Shown here: positions 52,601 through 60,792 of the stretch, one piece after another | Position numbering within the stretch: the stretch's first letter is position 1 | Layout: the number at the start of each line of letters is the position of its first letter | Source: CADEFX01 sp046154585 | Lineage (GTDB): Bacteria; Pseudomonadota; Alphaproteobacteria; Rhizobiales; Hyphomicrobiaceae | Direction of reading: 5' to 3' | DNA length: 64,000 bases | Assembly: GCA_046154585.1 (NCBI GenBank) | Contig: JBJXDX010000153.1 | Location: forward strand, 50,345 to 114,344 | The notes under the pieces: generated by a model | The model's input: the letters and a program-made list of their open reading frames with translations, nothing else | Database searches by the model: none | What the model was told of the DNA's origin: nothing | Made by a program: the position numbers and the translations under genes

Positions 52601-52733
52601 TGGTGGGAACATCGATGCGCGGAATGGCGGCGATCGGGAGCTCGCGGTAGCCGAAGAAACCTGCCAGGGCCAGTGACGCCATGAGCAGGATCGTCATCAC
52701 CGGCCGGCGAACACAAAGCTCGGAAAGATGCAC
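49608..52733 (-). CDS. RND efflux pump inner-membrane transporter (AcrB/MdtB-C family)
   Basis: 1041 residues, full RND length, opening MHLSELCVRRPVMTILLMASLAL. Twelve membrane helices surround two large periplasmic loops. The proton-relay Asp pair is D401-D402 in ALGFVVDDAIVVLEN, the family signature. The second half repeats the fold with IMLVGIVKKNAIMMVDFAIE and ACLLRFRPIMMTTMAALFGTLPIA. It exports lipophilic or cationic drugs by proton antiport, working with the fusion protein encoded 17 bases upstream. No outer-membrane TolC-like gene is in the window, so one elsewhere must be used. Confidence 0.94.
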   Translation of the reverse strand: MHLSELCVRRPVMTILLMASLALAGFFGYRELPIAAIPRIDVPTITVTAELPGASPDTMAVSVAAPLERQFATIAGITAITSSSTQGITSITLEFDLDRNIDAAALDVQSAISVANARLPEDLLAPPSYRKVNPADTPVIFLALTSDTARSQEINEFADKVMSPRISMQPGVAQVNIYGAQKRAVRIRYDLDALAARGISIEDLRNAVTTLASVSPLGSIRTQRQLYILETKGAEPTAAYFKPVVVAWRNGAPVRLEDIARVEDSVENEEARAEFNGQRSIIVAVQRQPDANTVEVTDAVRQLIPRFQQELPPTIKLQVLSDRSQSIRDSVHDVQLTLMLTAVLVVLVILAFLRTWRATIIPALALPLSIIGTFAGMALFGFSLDNVSLLALTLALGFVVDDAIVVLENIMRYVEQGMKPFDAAIRGAREIGFTVLSITLSLVAVFIPILFMGGIVGRFFFEFAMTISIAILLSGFISLTLTPMLCARMLKHDAHTARPGLLSRAFERGYDLMARGYRVTLDASLRVPWLMLLLTLGTIVATVWAFSVVKKGFLPTEDTSIIIVRTESAPDISFQAMLERQRLVAEAIRTDPDVIYVNSNVASGGFNPTLNRGSVFVQLKSRSERHGAATISDVQDRLRRKLSVITGIRAFPVPLQNLRIGSRSGAASYQYTLTSVDQNELYLHAQRLIDRVKQTPGFADVTSDLTLGARQLLLTVDRDAMGRFGVTMDTIRSTLYSAFGTRKIATVFTPSNDYAVILEADKIQTLDPTVLSKIFVRNSSGQQIRFDSLATVTLGPGPVSVARQSQLPAVTITFNLAPGFTLGEAVVAMRDAEQALAMPASITGQFAGTAQVFEKSFRDQPLLIAAAILVIYIVLGILYESFIHPITILSGLPSASLGALLILWLFDVELTIIAVIGIIMLVGIVKKNAIMMVDFAIERRAQGANPVDAIRDACLLRFRPIMMTTMAALFGTLPIAIGWGAGAELRQPLGLVVVGGLAVSQLLTLYITPAIYVAMENLGERLGAGRRAHAPDATPAPTPAE

Positions 52734-52750
52734 GGCGCTCTCCGTTCGGC

Positions 52751-53995
52751 TCAGGTCCGTTCGTTGGACCGGCGCTCGCTGCTGGCCGGCGCGGGCGGTA
52801 CATTGCGCGGCTCCTGAATGTTGATCGTGACACCAGGTGCGAGCCGCAGCTGCCCGTCCGTCACCACCTGCTCGCCGGCCTGCAGACCTTCACGCAGAAA
52901 GGCCCTTTGCCCGACGATGCGATCGACCGTCACGATCTTCGGTGCGACTTTCTTGTCCGCGCCGATGACCCAGACGAGCATGCCCTGCTGGGCCGGCAGC
53001 ACCGCGCTCGCGGGTACGGCGACTATGTTGGTTTTGACTTCGACTGTCAGCGCGAGCTCGACCGCCTGGCCAGGCCAGAGACTTTCCTCGGCGTTCTCGA
53101 CGAACACCTTGGCCTGAACCGTGCCGGTCGTCTTCTCGACCTGGTTGTCGATCATGCCGATCTTGCCCTTCAACACGGCCGTCGAGCCCGGCATGCGGAT
53201 TTCGGCGCCGGAGTTGGCCGACAGCGCACGCTTCAGGGCGGGGAGATCGTTCTGCGGCACGGAGAAGCTGACGGCGATGGGGCGCGTCTGATTGATCGTC
53301 ACCAGCGGAGCGGAATCCTGAGCGCGGATTGTCGCCCCCATCTTGGCGCCGATGCTGCCGGTGCGGCCTGTAATGGGCGCGCGGATGACGAGATAGTCGA
53401 GTTGTGTCTTCTGCATCTCGAGCTGGGCCCGGCCGGCGGCAATGCCGGCGGTCAAGGCGTCGACGGTATGGCGTGCGGTCTCGGTGGATGCCTCGGTCAC
53501 GTATTTCCGGCCGACCAGGGCTTCCCGCCGCTGCAAGATCGATTGCGCATCACGCAGGCTGGCATCATCCCTCGCGATCATCGCCTCCGCCTGCTGGATC
53601 TGCGCCTTTATCAGACGGTCGTCGAGGCGGAAGAGAAGCTGACCTTCGGTGACGAGCGCACCTTCCTGGAAGCCCACCTCGATGATCTGGCCATCCACAC
53701 GCGGCTTGACGGCGACGGTCGCCAAAGGCTCCACGGTGCCGGGCGCGGAGAGAATGATCGGCATGTCGGTTTCGATCGCGAGCGCGGCAGTGACTGGGGG
53801 GCCTGACGCACCGGATCGTGCCTGCTGCTTGGCGTCGCCCTTGCCCGTGCTGGGTCCGCCTGCATCCTTCTGGCCGGACGCGGGATTGGCCGTCACGACA
53901 GTATCCCACAGGGGCCGCAAATGGTCTCGTCCCGCGTAGGCGGCACCGACCAGGGCAAAACCAATCAGGCCCAAGGGCCACCGTTTTCTCGCCAT
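52751..53995 (-). CDS. RND efflux membrane fusion protein (MdtA/AcrA-like)
   Basis: 414 residues with an N-terminal membrane anchor (PLGLIGFALVGAAYAG). A low-complexity linker spans about 40-65. Then comes the lipoyl half VEPLATVAVKPRVDGQIIEVGFQEGALVTEGQLLFRLD, an alpha-hairpin (about 130-185), the second lipoyl half TQLDYLVIRAPITGRTGSIG and the beta-barrel. It docks the RND pump to the outer-membrane channel. It is the first gene of a two-gene operon with the pump. Confidence 0.93.
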   Translation of the reverse strand: MARKRWPLGLIGFALVGAAYAGRDHLRPLWDTVVTANPASGQKDAGGPSTGKGDAKQQARSGASGPPVTAALAIETDMPIILSAPGTVEPLATVAVKPRVDGQIIEVGFQEGALVTEGQLLFRLDDRLIKAQIQQAEAMIARDDASLRDAQSILQRREALVGRKYVTEASTETARHTVDALTAGIAAGRAQLEMQKTQLDYLVIRAPITGRTGSIGAKMGATIRAQDSAPLVTINQTRPIAVSFSVPQNDLPALKRALSANSGAEIRMPGSTAVLKGKIGMIDNQVEKTTGTVQAKVFVENAEESLWPGQAVELALTVEVKTNIVAVPASAVLPAQQGMLVWVIGADKKVAPKIVTVDRIVGQRAFLREGLQAGEQVVTDGQLRLAPGVTINIQEPRNVPPAPASSERRSNERT

Positions 53996-54075
53996 ACGGA
54001 ACTGTACCCTATTGACCGCCTGTGCATCGCCTCTACGCGGCGCGAGCCCGGAATTGGCGGCGGGGTCTGCCCAAG

Positions 54076-54119
54076 GGGCGTCAGCCTCGCTTCTTTTGCC
54101 GGGCGTCAGGGGTTAACCC
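54076..54119. promoter_or_regulatory. Repeat/palindrome upstream of the RND operon, candidate operator
   Basis: GGGCGTCAG occurs at 54076-54084 and 54101-54109, a 25-base period. It is followed directly by the perfect palindrome GGGTTAACCC at 54110-54119. The region lies 81-124 bases upstream of the RND fusion-protein start in a 224-base gap. It is small and could be chance. Confidence 0.3.
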
Positions 54120-54219
54120 AGACGAAACCAATTTTAGCCTAGCACAAATGCTTTAACGCAAGAACGATCCACAACCCGTCGCTGGGAAAGTACACGGCGC
54201 GTGCGCTGCAGGGGCAACG

Positions 54220-54627
54220 CTAACCCAGCAAGTCCCTCAGCATGGGGATCAACGGCAGGTCGGCGGGCGGCATGGGATAATCGGCGAGCCGGCTCGCCCT
54301 GACCCATTTGACAACCTGACCTTCGGCGGGGGTGATCTCGCCTTCCCACGTCCGGCAGAGGTAGAGCGGCATCAGCAGGTGGAACGCGTCGTAGCTGTGG
54401 CTGGCGAACGTGAAGGGGCCGAGGCAGGTATCGCAGACCTCGATGCCGAGTTCCTCCTTCAGCTCGCGCACCAGCGCGGCCTCCGGCGTCTCGCCCTTAT
54501 TGACCTTGCCGCCGGGGAACTCCCACAGGCCAGCCATGCTCTTGCCGGCCGGACGCTGGGCAATGAGGACGCGGTTGTCGCGATCGACCAGGGCGGCTGC
54601 AGCCACGAGAAGGATTTCGCGACTCAT
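54220..54627 (-). CDS. mutT: Nudix hydrolase MutT (8-oxo-dGTP diphosphatase)
   Basis: 135 residues. The start LLVAAAALVDRDNRVLIAQRP and the Nudix box GGKVNKGETPEAALVRELKEELGI (about residues 39-62) match the consensus G-x5-E-x7-R-E-U-x-E-E-x-G-U. GLWEFPGGK before the box is typical of MutT. It hydrolyses 8-oxo-dGTP to the monophosphate and so prevents A:T to C:G changes. It starts 19 bases after argJ on the same strand, the usual alphaproteobacterial argJ-mutT order. Confidence 0.9.
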   Translation of the reverse strand: MSREILLVAAAALVDRDNRVLIAQRPAGKSMAGLWEFPGGKVNKGETPEAALVRELKEELGIEVCDTCLGPFTFASHSYDAFHLLMPLYLCRTWEGEITPAEGQVVKWVRASRLADYPMPPADLPLIPMLRDLLG

Positions 54628-54646
54628 GGCGCCGCCCTTGGCTTGG

Positions 54647-55897
54647 CTAGCTGCGGTAGTCGGCGTTGACCGAGATGTAGCCGTGGGTCAGGTCGCAGGT
54701 CCAGATGCGGGCGCGGCCGTTGCCGATGCCGACATCGACGCGAATGGCGATCTCGGGATTCTGCATGTAGGCGGCCATGGTGGCCTCGTCGTACTCGGCC
54801 GCACGCTCGCCCTCCCGCGCGACGATGCGATCGCCGAACCAGATGGAGAGACGGTCGCGATCGGCTGCCTCCCCCGCCTTGCCGACCGCCATGACGATGC
54901 GGCCCCAGTTCGGATCCTCTCCCGCGATCGCCGTTTTCACGAGCGGCGAGTTGGCAACGGAGAGGCCGATCGTACGTGCGGCAGCGTCGGACTCGGCGCC
55001 GGTAACATCGAGCGTGACGAACTTCGAAACGCCCTCGCCATCCTTCGCGACCATGATAGCGAGGTCACGCATCAGCTCGTCGAGGCGGGCCTTGAAATCG
55101 CCGAGCGCCGCGTCGCCGGCTTCGGTGATGCGCTTCTGGCCGCGCTTCTCGGCGGCGCCGGTCGCAAACAGCAGGCAGGTATCGCTGGTCGAGGTATCGC
55201 CATCGACCGTCATGCAGTTGAAGCTGCCGGCGGCACCTTCGGCGACGAGGCGCTGCAGGGGCGCGTGCGCGATGGCAGCGTCCGTGAAGATGAAGCACAG
55301 CATGGTCGCCATGTCCGGCGCGATCATGCCGGCGCCCTTGCAGAAACCGGCAATGGTCACCTCGACGCCGCCGATGCGGGCTTTGCGGGAGGAGATTTTC
55401 GGGAAGGTGTCGGTGGTCATGATGGCGCGCGCGGCGTCCGCACCGCCCTCGATGCTGGCGACTTCGGCCAGCTGGTTGAGGCGGTGTGCGAAGCCTGCGG
55501 CATCCAGCGGCTCGCCGATAACGCCGGTCGAGGCGAGATAGACGTCCTGTGGCCGGCATTTGGCTGCCTTGGCCGCGAAGTCGGCGGTAATGGCTACGGC
55601 TTCATGGCCTTTGCGGCCCGTAAAGGCGTTGGCGTTGCCGGAATTGACGACGAGGGCGCGCGCCGTGCCGTGCTTGAGGTTCTCACGACACCATAGGACC
55701 GGCGCCGAGCAGGTCTTCGATTGGGTCAGGACGCCGGCCGCGACGCTGCCTTCGGCGAGAACGGCGAGCATCAGATCCTTGCGGCCCTTGTACTTGATCC
55801 CTGCCTCGCACGCCGCGAAACGCGCGCCCTCGATGGGCGGCATGTCCGGAATGGTGGCCGGTGCGAACGGGGATACGGCTGCTGCGCCCTTAGCCAT
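54647..55897 (-). CDS. argJ: Bifunctional ornithine acetyltransferase / N-acetylglutamate synthase ArgJ
   Basis: 416 residues. The autocleavage site is intact: KGAGMIAPDMATML, where the precursor is cut before the Thr that becomes the nucleophile of the beta chain. VVNSGNANAFTGRKG near residue 90 and GEDPNWGRIVMAVG near 325 are further family motifs. It moves the acetyl group from N-acetylornithine to glutamate in arginine synthesis. The chosen ATG has GGAG twelve bases upstream; longer in-frame extensions overlap the neighbouring gene and show no ArgJ similarity. Confidence 0.94.
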   Translation of the reverse strand: MAKGAAAVSPFAPATIPDMPPIEGARFAACEAGIKYKGRKDLMLAVLAEGSVAAGVLTQSKTCSAPVLWCRENLKHGTARALVVNSGNANAFTGRKGHEAVAITADFAAKAAKCRPQDVYLASTGVIGEPLDAAGFAHRLNQLAEVASIEGGADAARAIMTTDTFPKISSRKARIGGVEVTIAGFCKGAGMIAPDMATMLCFIFTDAAIAHAPLQRLVAEGAAGSFNCMTVDGDTSTSDTCLLFATGAAEKRGQKRITEAGDAALGDFKARLDELMRDLAIMVAKDGEGVSKFVTLDVTGAESDAAARTIGLSVANSPLVKTAIAGEDPNWGRIVMAVGKAGEAADRDRLSIWFGDRIVAREGERAAEYDEATMAAYMQNPEIAIRVDVGIGNGRARIWTCDLTHGYISVNADYRS

Positions 55898-55922
55898 CGT
55901 GCGTCTTGCTCCAACTGGGCGG

Positions 55923-56474
55923 TTATTCCGCCGCCTCGCGTGCCATGCCGACCGTCTCGGTCTCGATCTGCAGAATATCGTTGAACCGGTTGAACGCCCC
56001 GGTGAGTGCCGTGCGGAAGGTGAGATCGACGATCTGCGCTTCCGTAAAGTGCTTGCCGAGCCGCGCAAATATATCATCGCGCGTGCGATTCCAATTGCTG
56101 GTGACGGCAATGGCGTACTCGACGACGAGCTTGTCGGCCTCGTCGAGCTCGGGATGGTCCTTATAGTCGAGAAGACGGGCGGCGCCGTCCTCCGACAGAC
56201 CATCCGCGGCAAGCTTGGGCTGATCGTGCGCGACGCAGTAGGCGCAGTGATTGATCTGCGAGGTCACCACCATCAGCAGATAGAGATGCCGCTTGGAGAT
56301 GACGGGGTTTTCACCGAGCGCGATCAGCAACGACCAAACGTGCTCGAAGATCGGACGCCGGTGCGCCATGGCGCCCGCCATGTTTGCGAAATCGCCATAG
56401 GAAAGCATGCGATCCCACAACGGCCGCAGGTCCTCCGCGAGATCCTCGCGCCGCTTGATGCTCACTCGTGCCAT
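55923..56474 (-). CDS. AhpD-like carboxymuconolactone decarboxylase-family protein
   Basis: 183 residues; the ATG follows GGAG at nine bases. An all-helical AhpD-like fold is suggested, with the redox motif HCAYCVAHD (C-x-x-C with a following His) near residue 80, as in peroxidase-related alkylhydroperoxidases. It probably reduces peroxides through the Cys pair, although many members have no tested activity. It is 25 bases upstream of argJ on the same strand. Confidence 0.82.
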   Translation of the reverse strand: MARVSIKRREDLAEDLRPLWDRMLSYGDFANMAGAMAHRRPIFEHVWSLLIALGENPVISKRHLYLLMVVTSQINHCAYCVAHDQPKLAADGLSEDGAARLLDYKDHPELDEADKLVVEYAIAVTSNWNRTRDDIFARLGKHFTEAQIVDLTFRTALTGAFNRFNDILQIETETVGMAREAAE

Positions 56475-56557
56475 CGATTGGTGCTCCAAGCCTTGATCTT
56501 GCGACAGGGAACGACGCGTAGCCGAAGCTCGTCAAGCGTCGTTTGCAGCAGGTACCC

Positions 56558-57796
56558 CTATTCGCCCTTCAACAGTCCGTTCCGGCCTTCGACCGCGAGA
56601 ACGCAGACGAACGCGGCAATTCCCAGCAGCAGAAAGCCGATTGATATTGGCCTGACCGTACCATCGAACATGCGACCGACGAACCACCCCAGAACCGCCC
56701 CCGTCATGGTCGAGACGAAGCCGATGAGCGATGCGGCGGTGCCTGCGACATGGGCCATCGGCTGCATGGCGATGGCGTTGAAGTTCGCAAAGATCAGCCC
56801 GAAACAGAAGAAGGCACCCGCCATCAGCAGACCAAACACCAGCAGGGGCGGCCGCCCGGCGATCGAGGTCAAGGACATGGTGAGGGAGATGGCAATCAGC
56901 GCGATGAGCGCACTGTGCGAGGCGCGCCGCATGCCGAGCCGCTGGACGAGCCTGGCATTCGTAAAGGATGCCACCGCCAGGCTGCTGGCCAGCGCGCCGA
57001 ACATGACGGGAAACCAGGTGCCAAGCGCGTAGACATCGACGAAGATTTGCTGCGCGCTGCTGATGTAGCTGACGAGGCAGGCAAACATGAAGCCGCCGGC
57101 GATGGTGTAGCCAAGCGTCACGCGATTGCGCAGAACCGCCAGGCATCCGGCGACAAAGCCGAGCGATGCGGTGCCGGGCCGAGCCGTCTCGGACAATCGG
57201 TTGCCGGCCCACAGCATGCCGATCAACCCCGCCGCCAGCAGGACGTAAAAGGTCCAGCGCCAGTTGCCAACATGGGCCAGCGCCTGCCCGACGGAGGGAG
57301 CGAAGATCGGGACGGCGATGAACACCGTCATCACGGTCGACATGACGCGCGCCATCTGGCGTCCGGCAAACAGGTCGCGCACGATGGCGACGGAGATCAC
57401 GCGCGCGGCGGCGCCACCGAAGCCCTGCACCATCCGCGCGGCCAGCATGACGCCAAAGGTCGGTGCGAGCAGGCAGGCGAGCGAACCCAGAACGAAGACA
57501 AAAAGCCCCAGCAAGAGCAAAAGCTTGCGCCCGAAGCGGTCAGACAGCGGTCCCCACGCGAGCTGGCCGAAGCCAAGGCCGACCATGTAGCTGGTAAGAA
57601 TTTGCTGCGTCTCGTTGGCGTGGTCGACGGCAAAGGCCGTGCCGATCTGCGGCAGCGACGGCAGCATGATGTCGATCGACATCGCCGTCAGCGAGATCAA
57701 CAACGCCGTCAGCACCACAAACTCGGCGAAGGAGGTTTTAAGCCGCGGGCCGCTGGCCGTCTGAGGGTGGCCGTCAGGGCCGTGCTGATCCTGCAT
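56558..57796 (-). CDS. MFS drug-resistance transporter, Bcr/CflA family
   Basis: 412 residues from the ATG preceded by GGAGACTGT. Twelve membrane helices are predicted. The MFS motif A is GPLSDRFGRK (loop 2-3). The Bcr/CflA opening SIDIMLPSLPQIGTAF with the following ETQQILTSYMVGLGFGQLAWG is characteristic. ARMVQGFGGAAARVISVAIVRDLFAG is the family's fourth and fifth helix region. It exports drugs or amino acids by proton antiport. It lies upstream of the AhpD-like gene on the same strand, 83 bases away. Confidence 0.9.
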   Translation of the reverse strand: MQDQHGPDGHPQTASGPRLKTSFAEFVVLTALLISLTAMSIDIMLPSLPQIGTAFAVDHANETQQILTSYMVGLGFGQLAWGPLSDRFGRKLLLLLGLFVFVLGSLACLLAPTFGVMLAARMVQGFGGAAARVISVAIVRDLFAGRQMARVMSTVMTVFIAVPIFAPSVGQALAHVGNWRWTFYVLLAAGLIGMLWAGNRLSETARPGTASLGFVAGCLAVLRNRVTLGYTIAGGFMFACLVSYISSAQQIFVDVYALGTWFPVMFGALASSLAVASFTNARLVQRLGMRRASHSALIALIAISLTMSLTSIAGRPPLLVFGLLMAGAFFCFGLIFANFNAIAMQPMAHVAGTAASLIGFVSTMTGAVLGWFVGRMFDGTVRPISIGFLLLGIAAFVCVLAVEGRNGLLKGE

Positions 57797-57879
57797 ACAG
57801 TCTCCGACACGGCCGGAAAGCGCCACCGCCCGGCGGCGGAACCCAGCAGGCGTCAGCAGATCGACAATTCAGGTCTTCC

Positions 57880-57955
<76 letters not shown>

Positions 57956-58071
57956 AAACCTGTCGGGAAGTCAAAGCACGGGAAATCTTTCCCGGCGCCG
58001 CTTACCTAGTTCCCCATCACCATTTGCGCAAGCGAATCTTGTCCGCCCGGTCTTGGGGTTAAATCCAGGTC

Positions 58072-58440
58072 TCAGGGCTCTTCGCCACCCTCGCCCACCG
58101 GACCGCCGATGATGCCGGAGACATCGCCCCCGTCCTCCTCCTCTTCCTCGAGGAAGGTCTCATCATCGTCGGCGGCGATCGCCTCATCGCCCGCAGCCAC
58201 ATCCACCAAGGCTTCATCGCCTTCTGCTTCAGGCAGATCGGGTGCGGCTTTAGGCGCCACGAATTCAGGTTTCTTCGCAGGCCGGCGGACCTTCTCCTCC
58301 ACGGTCGCCGCCATCGCCAGCGCGTAGACGCTGCCGCACACAGGGCAGGTGATTGGATCGCGCGCCAGATCGTAGAATCGGGATCCGCACGACGCGTTCT
58401 GGCAGGTCCGCTTGGTGCCGCGGTCAGCTTTCTTGGCCAT
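58072..58440 (-). CDS. FYDLN-acid-domain protein (TIGR02300 family)
   Basis: 122 residues from the ATG with GAGG seven bases upstream. The N-terminal part KADRGTKRTCQNASCGSRFYDLARDP and CPVCGS gives two C-containing knuckles around the FYDL motif that names the family. The C-terminal third is strongly acidic (LEEEEEDGG) and low in complexity. The family is confined to alphaproteobacteria and has no known role. It is divergent from aroA, a conserved neighbour. Confidence 0.9.
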   Translation of the reverse strand: MAKKADRGTKRTCQNASCGSRFYDLARDPITCPVCGSVYALAMAATVEEKVRRPAKKPEFVAPKAAPDLPEAEGDEALVDVAAGDEAIAADDDETFLEEEEEDGGDVSGIIGGPVGEGGEEP

Positions 58441-58610
58441 CGCCATTCCTCGCATTCCGTATAAATTTGCGGTGCTCTTGCCACGGGGCGCATCGGCCTG
58501 TCAAAAGCAATTCTGACCTGCGGCGTCGATTGACAGAGGTTCAGACGCTGCGCTCTATAGTCCCCTGTGCAAACCACCCTCTGACGTCAGTCAATTCAAC
58601 GGTTTTTCCT

Positions 58611-59951
58611 TTGTCCCACACCTCCCTCGTCGCACCGCTGCAGGCGTTGAAAGCTCGCTCTCTGGCGGGCACGGCGCGCGTCCCCGGGGACAAGTCGATC
58701 TCCCATCGCGCCCTGATGCTGGGCGCCATGGCGACTGGACGCACATATATTACCGGCCTGCTCGAGGCCGAAGACGTGCTCAACACCGCCAAGGCCGTCA
58801 CGGCGCTCGGCTGCTCCGCCCGCAAAACCCAGGGCGGCTGGGAAGTCCTCGGCCGTGGCGTGGGCGGTTTCCAGCAGCCCAGTCAGGATCTCGATTTTGG
58901 TAATTCCGGGACCGGGGTCCGCCTGATGATGGGCCTGCTGGCCGGCCATGACATCCGGGTGCGGCTCGTTGGCGACGCGTCGCTGTCCCGCCGGCCCATG
59001 CGCCGCGTCCTCGTGCCGCTCAAGCAGATGGGAGTGGAGGTTCAGGACGACAAGGAGACCTTGCCGCTGACGCTGCAGGGATGCGCCGATCTGATCCCGA
59101 TCGAATACGCGACGCCGGTGCCGAGTGCGCAGGTGAAGTCCGCGGTGCTGCTGGCCGGGCTGTGCGCGAGCGGCGAGACGACAGTGGTGGAGCGAGAGGC
59201 GACGCGCGACCACACGGAACGGATGCTGCGCCATTTCGGTGCCGAGGTCCGTACGACGAAGCGCGATAGCGGCACCGCCATCACGGTGTGCGGCGACACC
59301 GAGCTGCAAGGCCGCAATGTGACCGTGCCGGGGGACCCGAGCTCAGCCGCCTTCCTGACGGCGGCGGCGCTCATTGTCCCCGGGTCCGACGTGACGATCG
59401 AAGGCGTTCTCGTAAATGAAACGCGGACCGGATTTTACCTGACGCTGCGTGAGATGGGGGCGGACGTCGCATTCCTCAACCGGCGCGAAGAGGGCGGCGA
59501 GCCGATCGCCGACATTCGAGTGCGGCACTCCCGCCTCAGGGGCGTGCGCGTTCCGGCCGCGCGCGCACCCAGCATGATCGACGAATATCCAGTGCTGGCC
59601 GCACTCTCGGCCTACGCCGATGGCGAAACGCGCATGGATGGGCTGGCGGAGCTGAAGGTGAAGGAGAGCGACCGGCTGGCCGCCACCGCAACGGGCCTGC
59701 AGGTCAATGGCGTCCACGCGCGCGTCGATGGGGACTCGCTGATCGTCGCGGGCGGCGGCGTGCCAGGCGGCGGCATGATCGCGACGCATATGGACCATCG
59801 CATCGCCATGGCCTTTCTCGTCATGGGTCTTGGTGCGGACCGGCCGGTGGCGGTGGATGACGTGACGTATGTCTCCACGAGCTTCCCGGAATTCCGTGGC
59901 CTCATGGAAAAGCTCGGGGCCCAGTTCGAGCCGCCGAAGGGCCGGTCGTAA
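58611..59951 (+). CDS. aroA: 3-phosphoshikimate 1-carboxyvinyltransferase (EPSP synthase)
   Basis: 446 residues from a TTG; no ATG or GTG stands in a better place and no clear Shine-Dalgarno precedes it. RVPGDKSISHRALMLGAMA carries the shikimate-3-phosphate Lys28. GNSGTGVRLMMG (about 98-109), ATRDHTERMLRHFGA and the C-terminal HMDHRIAMAFLV are EPSP synthase motifs. The class II type (CP4-like) is indicated by the G-V-R-L-x-M-G pattern. The position that is Ala100 in CP4 is Gly here. It makes EPSP in aromatic amino-acid synthesis. The stop abuts the cmk start. Confidence 0.94.
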   Translation: MSHTSLVAPLQALKARSLAGTARVPGDKSISHRALMLGAMATGRTYITGLLEAEDVLNTAKAVTALGCSARKTQGGWEVLGRGVGGFQQPSQDLDFGNSGTGVRLMMGLLAGHDIRVRLVGDASLSRRPMRRVLVPLKQMGVEVQDDKETLPLTLQGCADLIPIEYATPVPSAQVKSAVLLAGLCASGETTVVEREATRDHTERMLRHFGAEVRTTKRDSGTAITVCGDTELQGRNVTVPGDPSSAAFLTAAALIVPGSDVTIEGVLVNETRTGFYLTLREMGADVAFLNRREEGGEPIADIRVRHSRLRGVRVPAARAPSMIDEYPVLAALSAYADGETRMDGLAELKVKESDRLAATATGLQVNGVHARVDGDSLIVAGGGVPGGGMIATHMDHRIAMAFLVMGLGADRPVAVDDVTYVSTSFPEFRGLMEKLGAQFEPPKGRS

Positions 59952-60578
59952 ATGATTATTGCCATCGACGGACCGGCCGCCTCCGGCAAAGGCACCTTGG
60001 CCAAACGCATTGCGGACCATTTCGGGCTGGCGTGCCTGGATACGGGCCTGCTCTACAGGGCGGTCGCACGCGACGTCCTGGCCCAAGGGGCGTCCCTCGA
60101 GGATGAGGCCGTGGCGGCCGCCGTGGCCCGGACGATCGATCCGGCAACGCTGAACGACCCCAGTTTGAGATTGCCGGGGGTCGGCGAAGCCGCCTCGGTT
60201 GTGGCGCGCATTCCCGCAGTCAGAGCGGGCCTGCTCGATTTCCAGCGCGACTTTGCGCGGCAGGAGCCCGGTGCGGTGCTCGACGGGCGCGATATCGGCA
60301 CGGTCGTTTGCCCCGACGCCGACGTTAAGATTTTCGTAACCGCGGATGCGTCCGTGCGTGCCCGGCGGCGGTACGAGGAGCTGCGCCAGCGCGGCGAGCC
60401 TGTGACTTTTGAGGCCGTCCTCGATGTCATCCAGCGCAGGGATGCACGCGATTCAGGACGGCCGGATGCCCCCATGCGGGCCGCGGACGATGCAATCTTG
60501 CTTGACACCTCCAATTTGGATATAGAAGCCGCATTCGATGCTGCCGTTGGACTGATCAAGAGGAAGATCGGCCAATAG
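59952..60578 (+). CDS. cmk: Cytidylate kinase
   Basis: 208 residues. The P-loop is IDGPAASGKGTLAK, followed by LACLDTGLLYRAVARDVL. The LID/NMP region has LDGRDIGTVVCPDADVKIFVTAD. C-terminally RRDARDSGRPDAPMRAADDAILLDTS matches the Cmk pattern. It phosphorylates CMP and dCMP. It begins directly after the aroA stop, with no spacer, and precedes rpsA, a standard order. Confidence 0.95.
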   Translation: MIIAIDGPAASGKGTLAKRIADHFGLACLDTGLLYRAVARDVLAQGASLEDEAVAAAVARTIDPATLNDPSLRLPGVGEAASVVARIPAVRAGLLDFQRDFARQEPGAVLDGRDIGTVVCPDADVKIFVTADASVRARRRYEELRQRGEPVTFEAVLDVIQRRDARDSGRPDAPMRAADDAILLDTSNLDIEAAFDAAVGLIKRKIGQ

Positions 60579-60792
60579 GAGCGCGCGATAGCGCGTTCAA
60601 TTCACGATTGGCGGGCAGGGCCCTCTCTCGGCGGCGTTGATCAGGCAAAATCTCGACACCAAGCGCGAGCACGCCAGCTTACCCGATCGGCCTCCGGCCG
60701 TGACGATGGCTGACGGTTCGGCGCATCCACACACCGCAGGCGCCGCCCGCGGTGCCCGCAATCATCCTAACGCATCTCTTCAAGGAGTACGA

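Noticed and set aside
58353..58610. Upstream extension of AroA and alternative plus-strand start
   Set aside because: It overlaps the divergent FYDLN-protein gene and lacks similarity to EPSP synthase. The family N-terminus begins at 58611.
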